From the IMG/VR virus record IMGVR_UViG_3300042294_000390, positions 1-40,639 of that record: 40,639 bases of DNA. One strand, given 5' to 3'. A program made the position numbers and the translations under genes. This document shows, piece after piece, positions 1 through 7,805 of this stretch (within the stretch, counting starts at the first letter, position 1; each line of letters opens with the position of its first letter). This DNA is from a virus. The notes beneath the pieces are model-generated. The model did no database searches and was not told the origin of the DNA. It saw only the letters and a list, made by a program, of their open reading frames with translations.

Positions 1-11
1 AGGCAGTTGCT

Positions 12-371
12 ATGCCTCAGGGTTACAAAAAGCCGCCCACCCCTGTCAGCATCAACCAACTGTCTGGCACCTATAAAAAGGGTGGCAAAGTACGAAAGTA
101 CGCAGAAGGTGGTATGTCTGACAAAGAGCAAGCTAAAGCCTACGACAGGTTTTACGCAGATGAAACGGCTCAAAATAAAGCCGAGCGTGAGGCTTTTATT
201 GAGGCAATGAAGAACCCGTTAGATGCAATGAGATTGTTACCAGAGCGCTTGAAAAAGGGCTACGAAGCAATTAGCAAAGGTCTAAAAGGTTCTGGCTCGG
301 TGACAACTACTGAGCGCGAAGTAAGTCGGACAGTAACACCGGCTAAAAAGCGTTCTGGCGGTGCGTGTTAA
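12..371 (+). CDS. Small basic phage protein with YAEGG motif, unknown function
   Basis: Encodes 119 residues, lysine-rich and without an obvious fold or membrane segment. The ATG at 12 gives a complete frame ending at 371. Residues 22-35 contain a Lys-Gly-Gly stretch followed by Tyr-Ala-Glu-Gly-Gly-Met, a motif that recurs in other virion-region proteins of this window. The C-terminus is basic and ends in Gly-Gly-Ala-Cys, resembling the Cys-containing ends of the two small proteins at 1200-1604 and 1612-1911. It is followed at once by a strong terminator, so it is the last gene of a unit that starts left of the window, probably the head module. No function is assigned; a minor virion or scaffold-related protein is possible. 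Confidence 0.75.
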   Translation: MPQGYKKPPTPVSINQLSGTYKKGGKVRKYAEGGMSDKEQAKAYDRFYADETAQNKAEREAFIEAMKNPLDAMRLLPERLKKGYEAISKGLKGSGSVTTTEREVSRTVTPAKKRSGGAC

Positions 372-376
372 ATAAG

Positions 377-400
377 GTGGGGGCTTCGGCCCCCGCTTTT
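377..400 (+). terminator. Rho-independent terminator
   Basis: A GC stem GGGGGC/GCCCCC (379-384 with 389-394) closes a TTCG tetraloop and can be extended by a T-G and a G-C pair outward. It is followed by TTTT at 397-400 and further T-rich sequence. It separates the gene ending at 371 from the one starting at 421, a natural place for strong attenuation after a head gene. Confidence 0.85.
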
Positions 401-420
401 AATTTATTTTGGAGAGCCGC

Positions 421-1200
421 ATGGCAACCGTAATTTCATCTATTTCGCGTCAAGGCGCATATGAACCGTTCGAGTTGCAGGTCTCTCGCGGTCAAATTCA
501 GGGGCACAGAAATGTTACTGTCTTTGGATTCAACCCTGATGTTGACCAAACTCAGGTTTCGGTTTGGCCTTTACCTAGTTTAATTACTTTCCCTGCGTCG
601 GCCATTCAAATGACCGTCAGTTCGACAAGTGCGAACGATACGTCAGCAGGCACAGGAGCCCGCACGGTCGTTGTACAGGGTCTTGATGCTAATTACAACG
701 AAGTCACAGAGACCGTCACGCTAAACGGACAAACAGCCGTCACGATGACTGCATCGCTTCTTCGCGTCAACTATGCCTATGTGGTAACAGCTGGCTCTGG
801 CAACAGTGCTGCAGGCAGCATCTATATCGGCACTGGTGTTGTGACCGCAGGCGTTCCTGCAACCATATACGACATCATTAAGCTAGATTACAACGTTACG
901 ACTACAGGCAGCTACACCATCCCAGCAGGGTATACGGGATATGTGTCTCAGGGTCTGTTTTCGACTGGTCAGCCCAGCGGGTCAACCCAAGTTGAAGGTC
1001 GTTTGTTGCTCCGTGGTACGAATAACATTCGCATGACTGAGGCGATCACCACGCTCAATAATGGTGTTGCGAACTATGTGTTTGAGTACCCGCTTGCAAT
1101 TCCAGAGAAGACAACGGTTGAAGCAACTGCGATTGCTAGTGCAAACAACAATGCGGTTTCGTCCATGTTCATCATTCTTTTGGTGAAAGAGGGGCCGTAA
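421..1200 (+). CDS. Beta-rich virion structural protein, possible head decoration protein
   Basis: Encodes 259 residues rich in Thr, Val, Gly, Ala and Asn with alternating hydrophobic residues, the composition of an all-beta phage surface protein. ATG 421 is chosen because GGAGAG at 411-416 lies four bases upstream; an in-frame TTG at 409 is less likely. There are no cysteines or membrane segments. It sits just after a terminator and before small connector-region genes, where decoration or head-fibre proteins are often found beside the capsid gene. The similarity is one of composition and position, not a recognised family, so the decoration role is an inference. Confidence 0.7.
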   Translation: MATVISSISRQGAYEPFELQVSRGQIQGHRNVTVFGFNPDVDQTQVSVWPLPSLITFPASAIQMTVSSTSANDTSAGTGARTVVVQGLDANYNEVTETVTLNGQTAVTMTASLLRVNYAYVVTAGSGNSAAGSIYIGTGVVTAGVPATIYDIIKLDYNVTTTGSYTIPAGYTGYVSQGLFSTGQPSGSTQVEGRLLLRGTNNIRMTEAITTLNNGVANYVFEYPLAIPEKTTVEATAIASANNNAVSSMFIILLVKEGP

Positions 1201-1604
1201 TGCCCGCCAAGTCTAAAGCTCAGTTCCGTCTGATGAAGGCGGTTGAATACAACCCTAAGATTGCTAAAAAAGTTGGCATATCAGAGGATGTCGCCAAAGA
1301 GTACACTCAGTCAAACGTCGGCAAGAAGGCCTATAAAAAGCTCCCAGAGACGATGAAAGAGGGTGGTGTGAGTCTGGCTATAGGCAGGGGCGAAAAACTG
1401 CCTGCGGATCAGGGTGCTGGATTGACAGCAAAGGGTCGGGCGAAGTACAACCGTGAGACGGGTAGTGACTTGAAGGCTCCGCAACCGGAGGGCGGTAAAC
1501 GTAGGGACTCATTCTGTGCGCGTATGGGGCCTGTAGCTGAGAAGAGCGAACGTGGATCACGCGCAAGGGCTTCGATGAAGCGTTGGAATTGTCCCGGTTG
1601 GTGA
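1200..1604 (+). CDS. DUF6321-like small basic protein
   Basis: Encodes 134 basic residues; its ATG overlaps the upstream stop by one base (TAATG). The C-terminal half, with GLTAKGRAKYNRETGS, then RRDSFCARMG and a final ASMKRWNC segment, matches my memory of the uncharacterised DUF6321 family found in phages and other large viruses. The N-terminal half resembles another short phage module beginning MPAKSKAQ. Residues 52-57 read MKEGGV, an instance of the recurrent motif discussed in the findings. The conserved Cys and Arg residues suggest nucleic-acid or metal binding, but no function is known. The family call is from memory. Confidence 0.75.
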   Translation: MPAKSKAQFRLMKAVEYNPKIAKKVGISEDVAKEYTQSNVGKKAYKKLPETMKEGGVSLAIGRGEKLPADQGAGLTAKGRAKYNRETGSDLKAPQPEGGKRRDSFCARMGPVAEKSERGSRARASMKRWNCPGW

Positions 1605-1611
1605 GGCGAAT

Positions 1612-1911
1612 ATGAAAAAAGGCAAGAAAATGGCTGTTGGTGGTTTGAGCAGCCTTGTTACTGATGGTGAGCAATCATCTGTCACGATCCCCGGCAGCAC
1701 TGCTGGTAACGCAGGTGCTATGACGGACATGATGAGTCAGGCGAGTTCTTTTGCTCCTGCGACAAATGACTTCCGTCCTTACTCTGAATACTCTCAAGAG
1801 GCTGCAGAGCCTACTTCGCAGGCGACAAGTCAGGCGATGAAGAGTGGTGGTAAGGCGACTTGTAAGATGTCTTCAGGCGGTAAGAGATCGTCTAAATGCC
1901 CTTCATGGTAA
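1612..1911 (+). CDS. Small Ser/Gly-rich protein, unknown function
   Basis: Encodes 99 residues of low complexity, rich in Ser, Gly, Thr and Ala, starting with a Lys-rich MKKGKK segment. The C-terminus carries repeated Ser-Gly-Gly-Lys units and two cysteines before a terminal Trp, echoing the Trp-Cys-rich end of the preceding gene. It begins 8 bp after that gene and ends 10 bp before the connector gene, so it is in the same transcription unit. It looks disordered and could be a linker or minor virion component. No family was recognised. Confidence 0.65.
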   Translation: MKKGKKMAVGGLSSLVTDGEQSSVTIPGSTAGNAGAMTDMMSQASSFAPATNDFRPYSEYSQEAAEPTSQATSQAMKSGGKATCKMSSGGKRSSKCPSW

Positions 1912-1920
1912 GGAAAGCAC

Positions 1921-2979
1921 ATGGCTTACTCTGGAACAGTCGGTCAAACGGTCATTTCAGTGCAAGATTTGATCGACCACGGTGCTCGACGCGCTGGGAA
2001 GCTGGCTGAAGAATTGACTTCGGAGCAAGTTTACTCAGCCAAGCAGTCGCTTTTCTATCTCTTATCCAATCTTTCCAATATTGGCATCAATTATTGGGCG
2101 ATTGGGCAAAAAGTCTTTGGTCTGAAGGCTGAACAGTTCATTTATGAGCTGCCTTTGGGCTCAATTGACGTCCTAAATGCCAATTACCGCACGATGAACC
2201 GCCCAACAGGGGGGTATTCGGCGTCTTCTGGCATCGCAAATAATGCGTTTGACAGCAACATCGACACGGTTTGCGTTCAAACATCGCCTAACGGCAACAT
2301 ATCGGTGAACTATGGCACTAATAACCCAATTTACGCTGGCTCTATTGGTATTCTTCCGGGCGTATCAGGAAACTTTGACATCCTTTTTGAGACTTCAACC
2401 GATGGCTCAACGTGGACGCTCCTCGAAGACACCGGAGTAACGACTTGGGTCGATAACGAGTGGCTTTGGTACCAGATTGATCCGGGTGCGAGTAAGCAGT
2501 ATTACCGGATGCGCGAGACTGGCGGCAATACGCTGCAGGTGCGCGAGTTCTACGTAGGGAATAACAGCCGAGAAGTCCCGATGGCGCGTCTGAACCGGGA
2601 TGACTACGTATCTTTGCCGAACAAGAACTTTACTGCGAACCAGCCGTACCAATTCTGGTTCAACCGGACGATTCCAAGACCGCAGATCAACCTATGGCCT
2701 ACGCCTTCTGACCCTTTTGTGCAGATGGTGGTGTGGTATTCGCGTCAGGTGATGGACGTAGGTGCCTTAGACGGGCAGCTAGAGATCCCTGATCGCTGGT
2801 ATTTAGCGGTACAGAACATGTTGGCGCACCAGATGTCGATGGAGTTGCCGGGTATTGATATGGCTCGGATTCAGTATCTTGAGATGCAGGCGGAGAAGTA
2901 TCTGTCTCTGGCTGAGTCTGAAGAGCGGGATAAGTCGCCGATCTATCTGGCACCGAACATTGCGGTATACACGAGGTAG
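1921..2979 (+). CDS. P22 gp4-like head-tail connector with inserted beta-sandwich
   Basis: Encodes 352 residues. The helical N-terminus (about 1-70) and C-terminal segment (about 240-352, with NLWPTP, YSRQ and a final helical pair) fit the tail accessory/adaptor proteins related to P22 gp4, which bind under the portal and close the head after packaging. Between about residues 98 and 216 lies an unrelated beta-rich segment with features of a discoidin (F5/8 type C-like) carbohydrate-binding fold: an early NAFDSN run, an ETSTDGSTWTLLED stretch and a YYRMRET strand. AGGAAAG at 1911-1917 is the ribosome site. The connector call rests on pattern recognition; the inserted domain is inferred. Confidence 0.6.
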   Translation: MAYSGTVGQTVISVQDLIDHGARRAGKLAEELTSEQVYSAKQSLFYLLSNLSNIGINYWAIGQKVFGLKAEQFIYELPLGSIDVLNANYRTMNRPTGGYSASSGIANNAFDSNIDTVCVQTSPNGNISVNYGTNNPIYAGSIGILPGVSGNFDILFETSTDGSTWTLLEDTGVTTWVDNEWLWYQIDPGASKQYYRMRETGGNTLQVREFYVGNNSREVPMARLNRDDYVSLPNKNFTANQPYQFWFNRTIPRPQINLWPTPSDPFVQMVVWYSRQVMDVGALDGQLEIPDRWYLAVQNMLAHQMSMELPGIDMARIQYLEMQAEKYLSLAESEERDKSPIYLAPNIAVYTR

Positions 2980-2981
2980 TT

Positions 2982-3317
2982 ATGCCGAGGTTTCTTGACA
3001 CACTAGGTTACTCGGACATAGCGATTGCAGTCTGTGATCGCTGTAAGATGAAGCGTCCGCACGCCGATCTGTCAAAAGACCCGAACTTTCCGGGGCTGAT
3101 GGTTTGTAGTCATAACTGCAAAGACCAATTTGACCCGTATCGATTACCGGCTAGAAAGACTGAGCGGATCACGCTTCGGTTCCCGCGCCCTGATGTTAGC
3201 GTGGCGGTAGATCCGAATGATATTGTGACGACAACTGGGTTTGTACTATCGACTAACCAAAACACAGATGATCCTGAGAACAACGGGAATCTGGATGTTA
3301 TTAGCACGGCACCATAA
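2982..3317 (+). CDS. Small zinc-finger-like virion-region protein
   Basis: Encodes 111 residues with CDRC near residue 18 and a second cysteine cluster, CSHNC, around residue 42, giving a likely four-ligand zinc knuckle. A conserved-looking QFDPYRLPAR segment and RFPRPD follow, a combination I recognise from many uncharacterised phage proteins. The C-terminal part is acidic and probably flexible. It starts 2 bp after the connector gene and its stop overlaps the next start (TAATG), so it is translationally tied to both. A structural-assembly role is likely from position, but the function is unknown. Confidence 0.7.
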   Translation: MPRFLDTLGYSDIAIAVCDRCKMKRPHADLSKDPNFPGLMVCSHNCKDQFDPYRLPARKTERITLRFPRPDVSVAVDPNDIVTTTGFVLSTNQNTDDPENNGNLDVISTAP

Positions 3318-5614
3318 TGGCACAAGTCACTATCTCGCAACTCCCAGCCGCCCAGTCGCTTACTGGGACGGAGTCGGTTCCGATTAGCCAGAACGGGCAG
3401 ACCGTCCAGACAACGGTCGCGGCGATTGCTAATTCCCCGACGCAACAGCAGACATTCATTACTGTTAACACCGAGTCAACGCTGCCGAATTCGCGCAGAT
3501 TGCAGGGTGGTACGGGCGTAGGCTTAACGGATACCGGCGCTCTGGGTTCGATCTCGATTATCCTTAATGGTGCTTCTGGAAGCCTTGAAACGTCTGTTAA
3601 CGGGATGATTTCCAAGACGAGCGGCAGCACTGTTGTTGGAAGGACGCTCACAGGCTCGTCTACAGGCGTTACAGTCACGAATGGCGACGGGGTGGCTGGT
3701 AACCCTGTCATTGCTCTAAATGGCCCTGTAGGCTCTATAAATGGCCTTAGCGGGTCTGGCATTCTAACCCTGCAAAATAGCTCGTCTGTAGGGGCTGTAC
3801 AGATCGCCGGAACGGCAGGTGAGATCGTCGTTACTGATGGCGATGGCCTGTTAGGCAACCCGACAATTTCTTTAGATGCAACGACTGTATCGCCCGGAAC
3901 TTACGGCTCTGGCACGCAGGTAGGGCAGTTTACGGTTGATAGTAAGGGTCGGATTACTTCGGCGGCTAACGTCACGATTACCGGTTCTGAGAACATTGTT
4001 GGCGGCGCTGCGAACCAGATTCTGTATCAACTAGGTCCGAATTCGACCGGTTTCGCCGTAGCTCCTACGGCTGCCGATACGTTCTTGAAGTGGGATGGCT
4101 CGGGGTTTGTCTGGGGTGCGATTGCCGGTGCGGGTACGGTTACTTCGGTTGATGGATCGGGTGGCACGACCGGATTGTTGTTTACGGGTGGCCCGATTAC
4201 ATCTTCGGGAACTCTGACGCTAGGCGGCACCTTAATAGTTGCCAACGGCGGTACAGGCGCAACTTCTTTAACTGGTTACGTAAAAGGTAACGGATCGAGT
4301 GCATTTACGGCTGCGGCAACTATTCCAAACACCGATATTACCGGTTTGGGGACGATGTCTACGCAAGCCGCAAATTCTGTGGCAATTACAGGCGGAACGG
4401 TCAATGGCGTAACCATAGGGGCATCGGTGCCCGGCGCAGGTACATTTACTTCGGTGACAATGACTTCGGGGACGATTACTACGCCTCCGAGCAGTGGCAA
4501 CGACATCGTCAACAAGACTTACGCTGACGCGATTGCCTCTGGTATCAACTTCCACGAGTCTTGTAAGTACGCGACAACTGCGGCTTTAGCTGCGAACACT
4601 TACAACAATGGCACGGCTGGTGTTGGGGCGACATTGACGGGTAACGTGAATGGTGCGCTAACGGTTGATGGGTATACGTTTGCCTCGCCTGCGGACAATG
4701 GCACCCGAATTCTGGTGAAGAATGAGTCGAACGCCGCACATAACGGCGTTTATACGTTATCTGCAGCGGGAAGCGCTGGTGGCCCTTATATCCTGATTCG
4801 TGCGACTGACTTTGACACAGCAGGTACGGGCGTTGACCAGATCAATCAGGGCGACTTCTTCCTGATTATTTCAGGTACTGCGAACGCTAATACCTCGTGG
4901 GTACAGCAGACACCGCTACCCGTTACGGTGGGCACGACAGGTATTACCTTCACGCAGTTTGGCGCACCGCTGACTTATTCGGCTGGCACAGGTCTTTCTG
5001 AGTCTCCTGCGTATACGTTCAATATTGCTAACACCACGGTGGTTGCTGGTACGTATGGCGGTGCAGCTACTGCAATGACCCTGTCGATCAACGCACAGGG
5101 TCAGATCACCAGCGCAACGGACGTATCGATTGCGATTGCGGCTAGTGCAATTACCTCGGGCACGGTTGATTCGGCACGTATCAGCGGTTCATACACTGGG
5201 ATTACCGGTGTTGGGACGCTGACAGCAGGTACTTGGAACGCCACGACGATAGCGGTAGGTTCTGGCGGCACAGGGCTAACAACCTACACCGCAGGCGATC
5301 TGATCTACGCATCTGGTACCGCAACGCTGTCTAAGCTGGCGCTAGGTACGACGACTTATGTCTTAGTGGCAGGGGCTGCAGCGCCTGAATACGTAGCTCA
5401 GAGCACCCTGTCTGTGGGTTCTGCAACGACGGCGACAACTGCCACAAATGCCACGAATGTAGCTACAACGGCAACTAGCACAAATGCTGACTTCTTCATC
5501 CCGTTTGTTGCTGCCTCCACGACTGGCAATCAGGCACTTGGAGTAGACGCCGGTATTACCTACAATCCATCAACTAATGCGATTACTGCCGGAATATCCG
5601 GTGGGACGTTCTAA
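3317..5614 (+). CDS. Large tail-fibre-like repetitive beta protein
   Basis: Encodes 765 residues made of repeated Gly/Thr/Ser/Ala-rich beta segments such as GTVTSVDGSGGTTGL, FTGGPITSSGTLTL and NGGTGATSLTGY. These are hallmarks of phage tail-fibre and spike shafts that form trimeric beta-helices. There is no enzymatic motif. The C-terminus ends GISGGTF, as does the separate protein at 16888-18114. Its ATG overlaps the upstream stop. It probably forms a fibre or whisker displayed on the virion. Fibre identity is well supported by composition; which fibre it is cannot be told. Confidence 0.75.
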   Translation: MAQVTISQLPAAQSLTGTESVPISQNGQTVQTTVAAIANSPTQQQTFITVNTESTLPNSRRLQGGTGVGLTDTGALGSISIILNGASGSLETSVNGMISKTSGSTVVGRTLTGSSTGVTVTNGDGVAGNPVIALNGPVGSINGLSGSGILTLQNSSSVGAVQIAGTAGEIVVTDGDGLLGNPTISLDATTVSPGTYGSGTQVGQFTVDSKGRITSAANVTITGSENIVGGAANQILYQLGPNSTGFAVAPTAADTFLKWDGSGFVWGAIAGAGTVTSVDGSGGTTGLLFTGGPITSSGTLTLGGTLIVANGGTGATSLTGYVKGNGSSAFTAAATIPNTDITGLGTMSTQAANSVAITGGTVNGVTIGASVPGAGTFTSVTMTSGTITTPPSSGNDIVNKTYADAIASGINFHESCKYATTAALAANTYNNGTAGVGATLTGNVNGALTVDGYTFASPADNGTRILVKNESNAAHNGVYTLSAAGSAGGPYILIRATDFDTAGTGVDQINQGDFFLIISGTANANTSWVQQTPLPVTVGTTGITFTQFGAPLTYSAGTGLSESPAYTFNIANTTVVAGTYGGAATAMTLSINAQGQITSATDVSIAIAASAITSGTVDSARISGSYTGITGVGTLTAGTWNATTIAVGSGGTGLTTYTAGDLIYASGTATLSKLALGTTTYVLVAGAAAPEYVAQSTLSVGSATTATTATNATNVATTATSTNADFFIPFVAASTTGNQALGVDAGITYNPSTNAITAGISGGTF

Positions 5615-5624
5615 GGAGTAAGAA

Positions 5625-6407
5625 ATGGCACAAGCCGGATATACGCCGATTGTCATCTACCACAGCACGACGGGCGCGGCTGTTCCTACTGCTGGGAACC
5701 TAGCCCCCGGAGAGTTGGGTCTGAACATTGCAGACATGAAGCTGTACTGCGAGAACTCCTCGGGTGTGGTGACTTTGTTGGCTTCTGCTGCGGGCGCTTC
5801 TGGCGATGTGACGTTAGCCGGTAATAACGCTTTCACAGGCGCAAATACCTTTTATAACGGAACAGGTCAGACGATTGGCACTGGCACATCGACGCAAGAC
5901 GGATTGATTCTGGCAGGTCGAGCTGGTGGTAGCTCTTCGTATCGCGTGACACTACAGCCGGGGACTTTGTCAGCCAGCAGATCGGTAACCTTCCCAGATG
6001 CGAATACCTTGGTTCCGGTAGCAACTCAAACTCTGACGTTCTCCGGCCCAACTGCTGCTAGAACTTACACGCTGCCGGATGAGGCTTCTTCGCTTGGATT
6101 TAGAAACATTCCTGCGGTAGCTGATAAAACCACCTCTTACAGCCTGCAGACCTCAGACGTAGGTCGAGTGGTGGGTGTTGGCTCTGGCGGCTCGATTACG
6201 ATCCCTGATGCGACGTTTGCGGCGGGCGATGCGGTCATCATCTTCAACAATACGACCGCAGGGATTACGATTACTTGTACGATTACGACGGCTTATATTG
6301 CTGGAACGGATGCAGATAAGGCGACGATGACACTAGCGACTCGTGGTATTGCAAGCATCCTGTTCGTATCTGGCACCGTTTGTGTTGTCTCTGGGAATGT
6401 AACCTAA
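5625..6407 (+). CDS. Tail-fibre protein with N-terminal GELGLN module
   Basis: Encodes 260 residues preceded by AAGGAG at 5613-5618. Residues near 25-50 contain LAPGELGLNIAD followed by KLYCENSSGVV, a short module common at the N-terminus of phage fibre and head-fibre proteins. The middle is beta-rich. The last 90 residues (from about SITIPDATFAAGDAVIIFNN) form a compact domain that is repeated, diverged, as a separate 89-residue protein at 13175-13444. The stop overlaps the next start (TAATG). It is probably a minor fibre or fibre-tip adaptor. Confidence 0.65.
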   Translation: MAQAGYTPIVIYHSTTGAAVPTAGNLAPGELGLNIADMKLYCENSSGVVTLLASAAGASGDVTLAGNNAFTGANTFYNGTGQTIGTGTSTQDGLILAGRAGGSSSYRVTLQPGTLSASRSVTFPDANTLVPVATQTLTFSGPTAARTYTLPDEASSLGFRNIPAVADKTTSYSLQTSDVGRVVGVGSGGSITIPDATFAAGDAVIIFNNTTAGITITCTITTAYIAGTDADKATMTLATRGIASILFVSGTVCVVSGNVT

Positions 6408-7795
6408 TGGCGCTCGTACTCAAAAACAGAGTCAAGTCCACTACCACGACAACAGGTACGGGGACGATCACCCTTGGTGCTGCGGCGGCAGGCTATCAGT
6501 CCTTTTCCGTCATCGGCAATAACAACGAAACCTACTACGTCATTAAAGGCACGACTGAGTGGGAAGTAGGCAAGGGTACGTACACCTCTTCAGGCACGAC
6601 GTTATCCAGAGACTTAGTATTTGGCTCTTCCAACAGCGGCGCGAAGGTAGACTTTGCAGCAGGTACGAAAGATGTGTTGTGTGCTTACCCAGCTGCGGCG
6701 ATGCCTCTGGGTGTACCGTTCTGTGACGATAGTGAAATAGGTACTGATCTCTCAGGTTGGACTCCATTTCAAGCAGCGCTGAATAATGGTGTGACAGGAA
6801 GCACTACGTTCGGGAACAATAATACGAATGGAATAGTCAGAACAAGAGAAGGTGCGGTAATTTCTGGCACCCGTTATTGGGGTGGTGTTCTTGCGCCAGA
6901 CGGAACTATTCATTGTGTTCCGTATGATGGCAACGGCCCAAGGGGTTTAAAGTTAAATCCAGATGGAACAAATTCCATATATACGCTTGCATATACAGCT
7001 ACTGTATCTCCATTTTACGTGGGCGGTGTTTTAGCTCCTAATGGAGATATTCATTTTGTACCTGCTAGAGCAATTCGCGGACAAAAAGTAAATTCTTCAG
7101 GGGTTGTTTCAACTTATTCGTTGGTTTATACCGGCGGACAGTATTTTGGTGGTGTATTAGCTTCAAATGGAGATATTCATTTTGTACCAAGCAATGCGCC
7201 AGTAGGTCAAAAAGTATCCGCTGCCGGGGTTGTTTCAACTTATTCGTTGATTTACACCGGAGGCACTTCTTACTTTGGTGGTGTTCTTGCTCCAAACGGT
7301 GACATCCATTTTGTTCCTGCCGCCGCCCCTGTAGGTCAAAAAATCTCAGCAGCAGGCGTTGTTTCCACTTATTCTTTAATCAATACTGTATCTGGAACAA
7401 AATATTCTGGGGGAGTAATTTCGCCTAATGGAGACATACATTTTGTTCCATATAACGCATCAGTAGGACAAAAAGTATCAATAGACGGTGTTGTTTCCAC
7501 GTATTCATTAATTTATACAGTTGGAGCTAATGCGTCTGGTGGTGTTTTAGCGCCTAACGGAGACATACATTTTGTTGGGTATAACGGGTTATATGGGCAA
7601 AAAGTTTCAGTCGCAGGGGTTGTTTCTACTTATAGCTATCCTTCAAATCCAGATTGCACTGGCGGGATTCTTTTGCCAAATGGCACCATTCAATTTATTC
7701 CTTATGATACCGGTGGGTGCTTAACAATCTCCACCAATCCCGGCTCACCGCTCGGCCCCGGCATCTGCCTCAGTTCTTTCCTGAACAAGTTCTAG
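6407..7795 (+). CDS. Receptor-binding fibre, seven-repeat propeller (paralogue 1)
   Basis: Encodes 462 residues from ATG 6407, which overlaps the upstream stop; a start 27 bases earlier has no support. Residues 1-110 form an anchor domain shared with the next two genes (KNRVKSTTTTTGTG, YQSF, ETYYVIKGTTEWEVG, GTKDV). From about residue 159 come seven repeats of 36-42 residues built on GGVLAPNGDIHFVP and VGQKxSAAGVVSTYSLxYT; the first and last are most diverged. Seven such units suggest a seven-bladed beta-propeller. The C-terminus ends LSSFLNKF, shared with paralogue 2. A host-recognition role is inferred from architecture and tandem duplication. Confidence 0.75.
   Translation: MALVLKNRVKSTTTTTGTGTITLGAAAAGYQSFSVIGNNNETYYVIKGTTEWEVGKGTYTSSGTTLSRDLVFGSSNSGAKVDFAAGTKDVLCAYPAAAMPLGVPFCDDSEIGTDLSGWTPFQAALNNGVTGSTTFGNNNTNGIVRTREGAVISGTRYWGGVLAPDGTIHCVPYDGNGPRGLKLNPDGTNSIYTLAYTATVSPFYVGGVLAPNGDIHFVPARAIRGQKVNSSGVVSTYSLVYTGGQYFGGVLASNGDIHFVPSNAPVGQKVSAAGVVSTYSLIYTGGTSYFGGVLAPNGDIHFVPAAAPVGQKISAAGVVSTYSLINTVSGTKYSGGVISPNGDIHFVPYNASVGQKVSIDGVVSTYSLIYTVGANASGGVLAPNGDIHFVGYNGLYGQKVSVAGVVSTYSYPSNPDCTGGILLPNGTIQFIPYDTGGCLTISTNPGSPLGPGICLSSFLNKF
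6881..7712 (+). repeat. Seven in-frame propeller-like repeats, array 1
   Basis: Seven coding repeats of roughly 110-125 bp. Adjacent units around 7100-7135 and 7226-7261 are nearly identical in DNA, while others encode the same residues with different codons. The array is visibly more AT-rich than the anchor-encoding DNA before it. Confidence 0.8.
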
Positions 7796-7805
7796 GATCA
7801 TTGTC

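Noticed and set aside
3301-3858. A 185-codon minus-strand open frame opposite the large fibre gene
   Set aside because: It is Pro/Val-rich, lacks a ribosome site and mirrors the Thr/Gly-rich plus-strand fibre, which is a known cause of spurious antisense frames.
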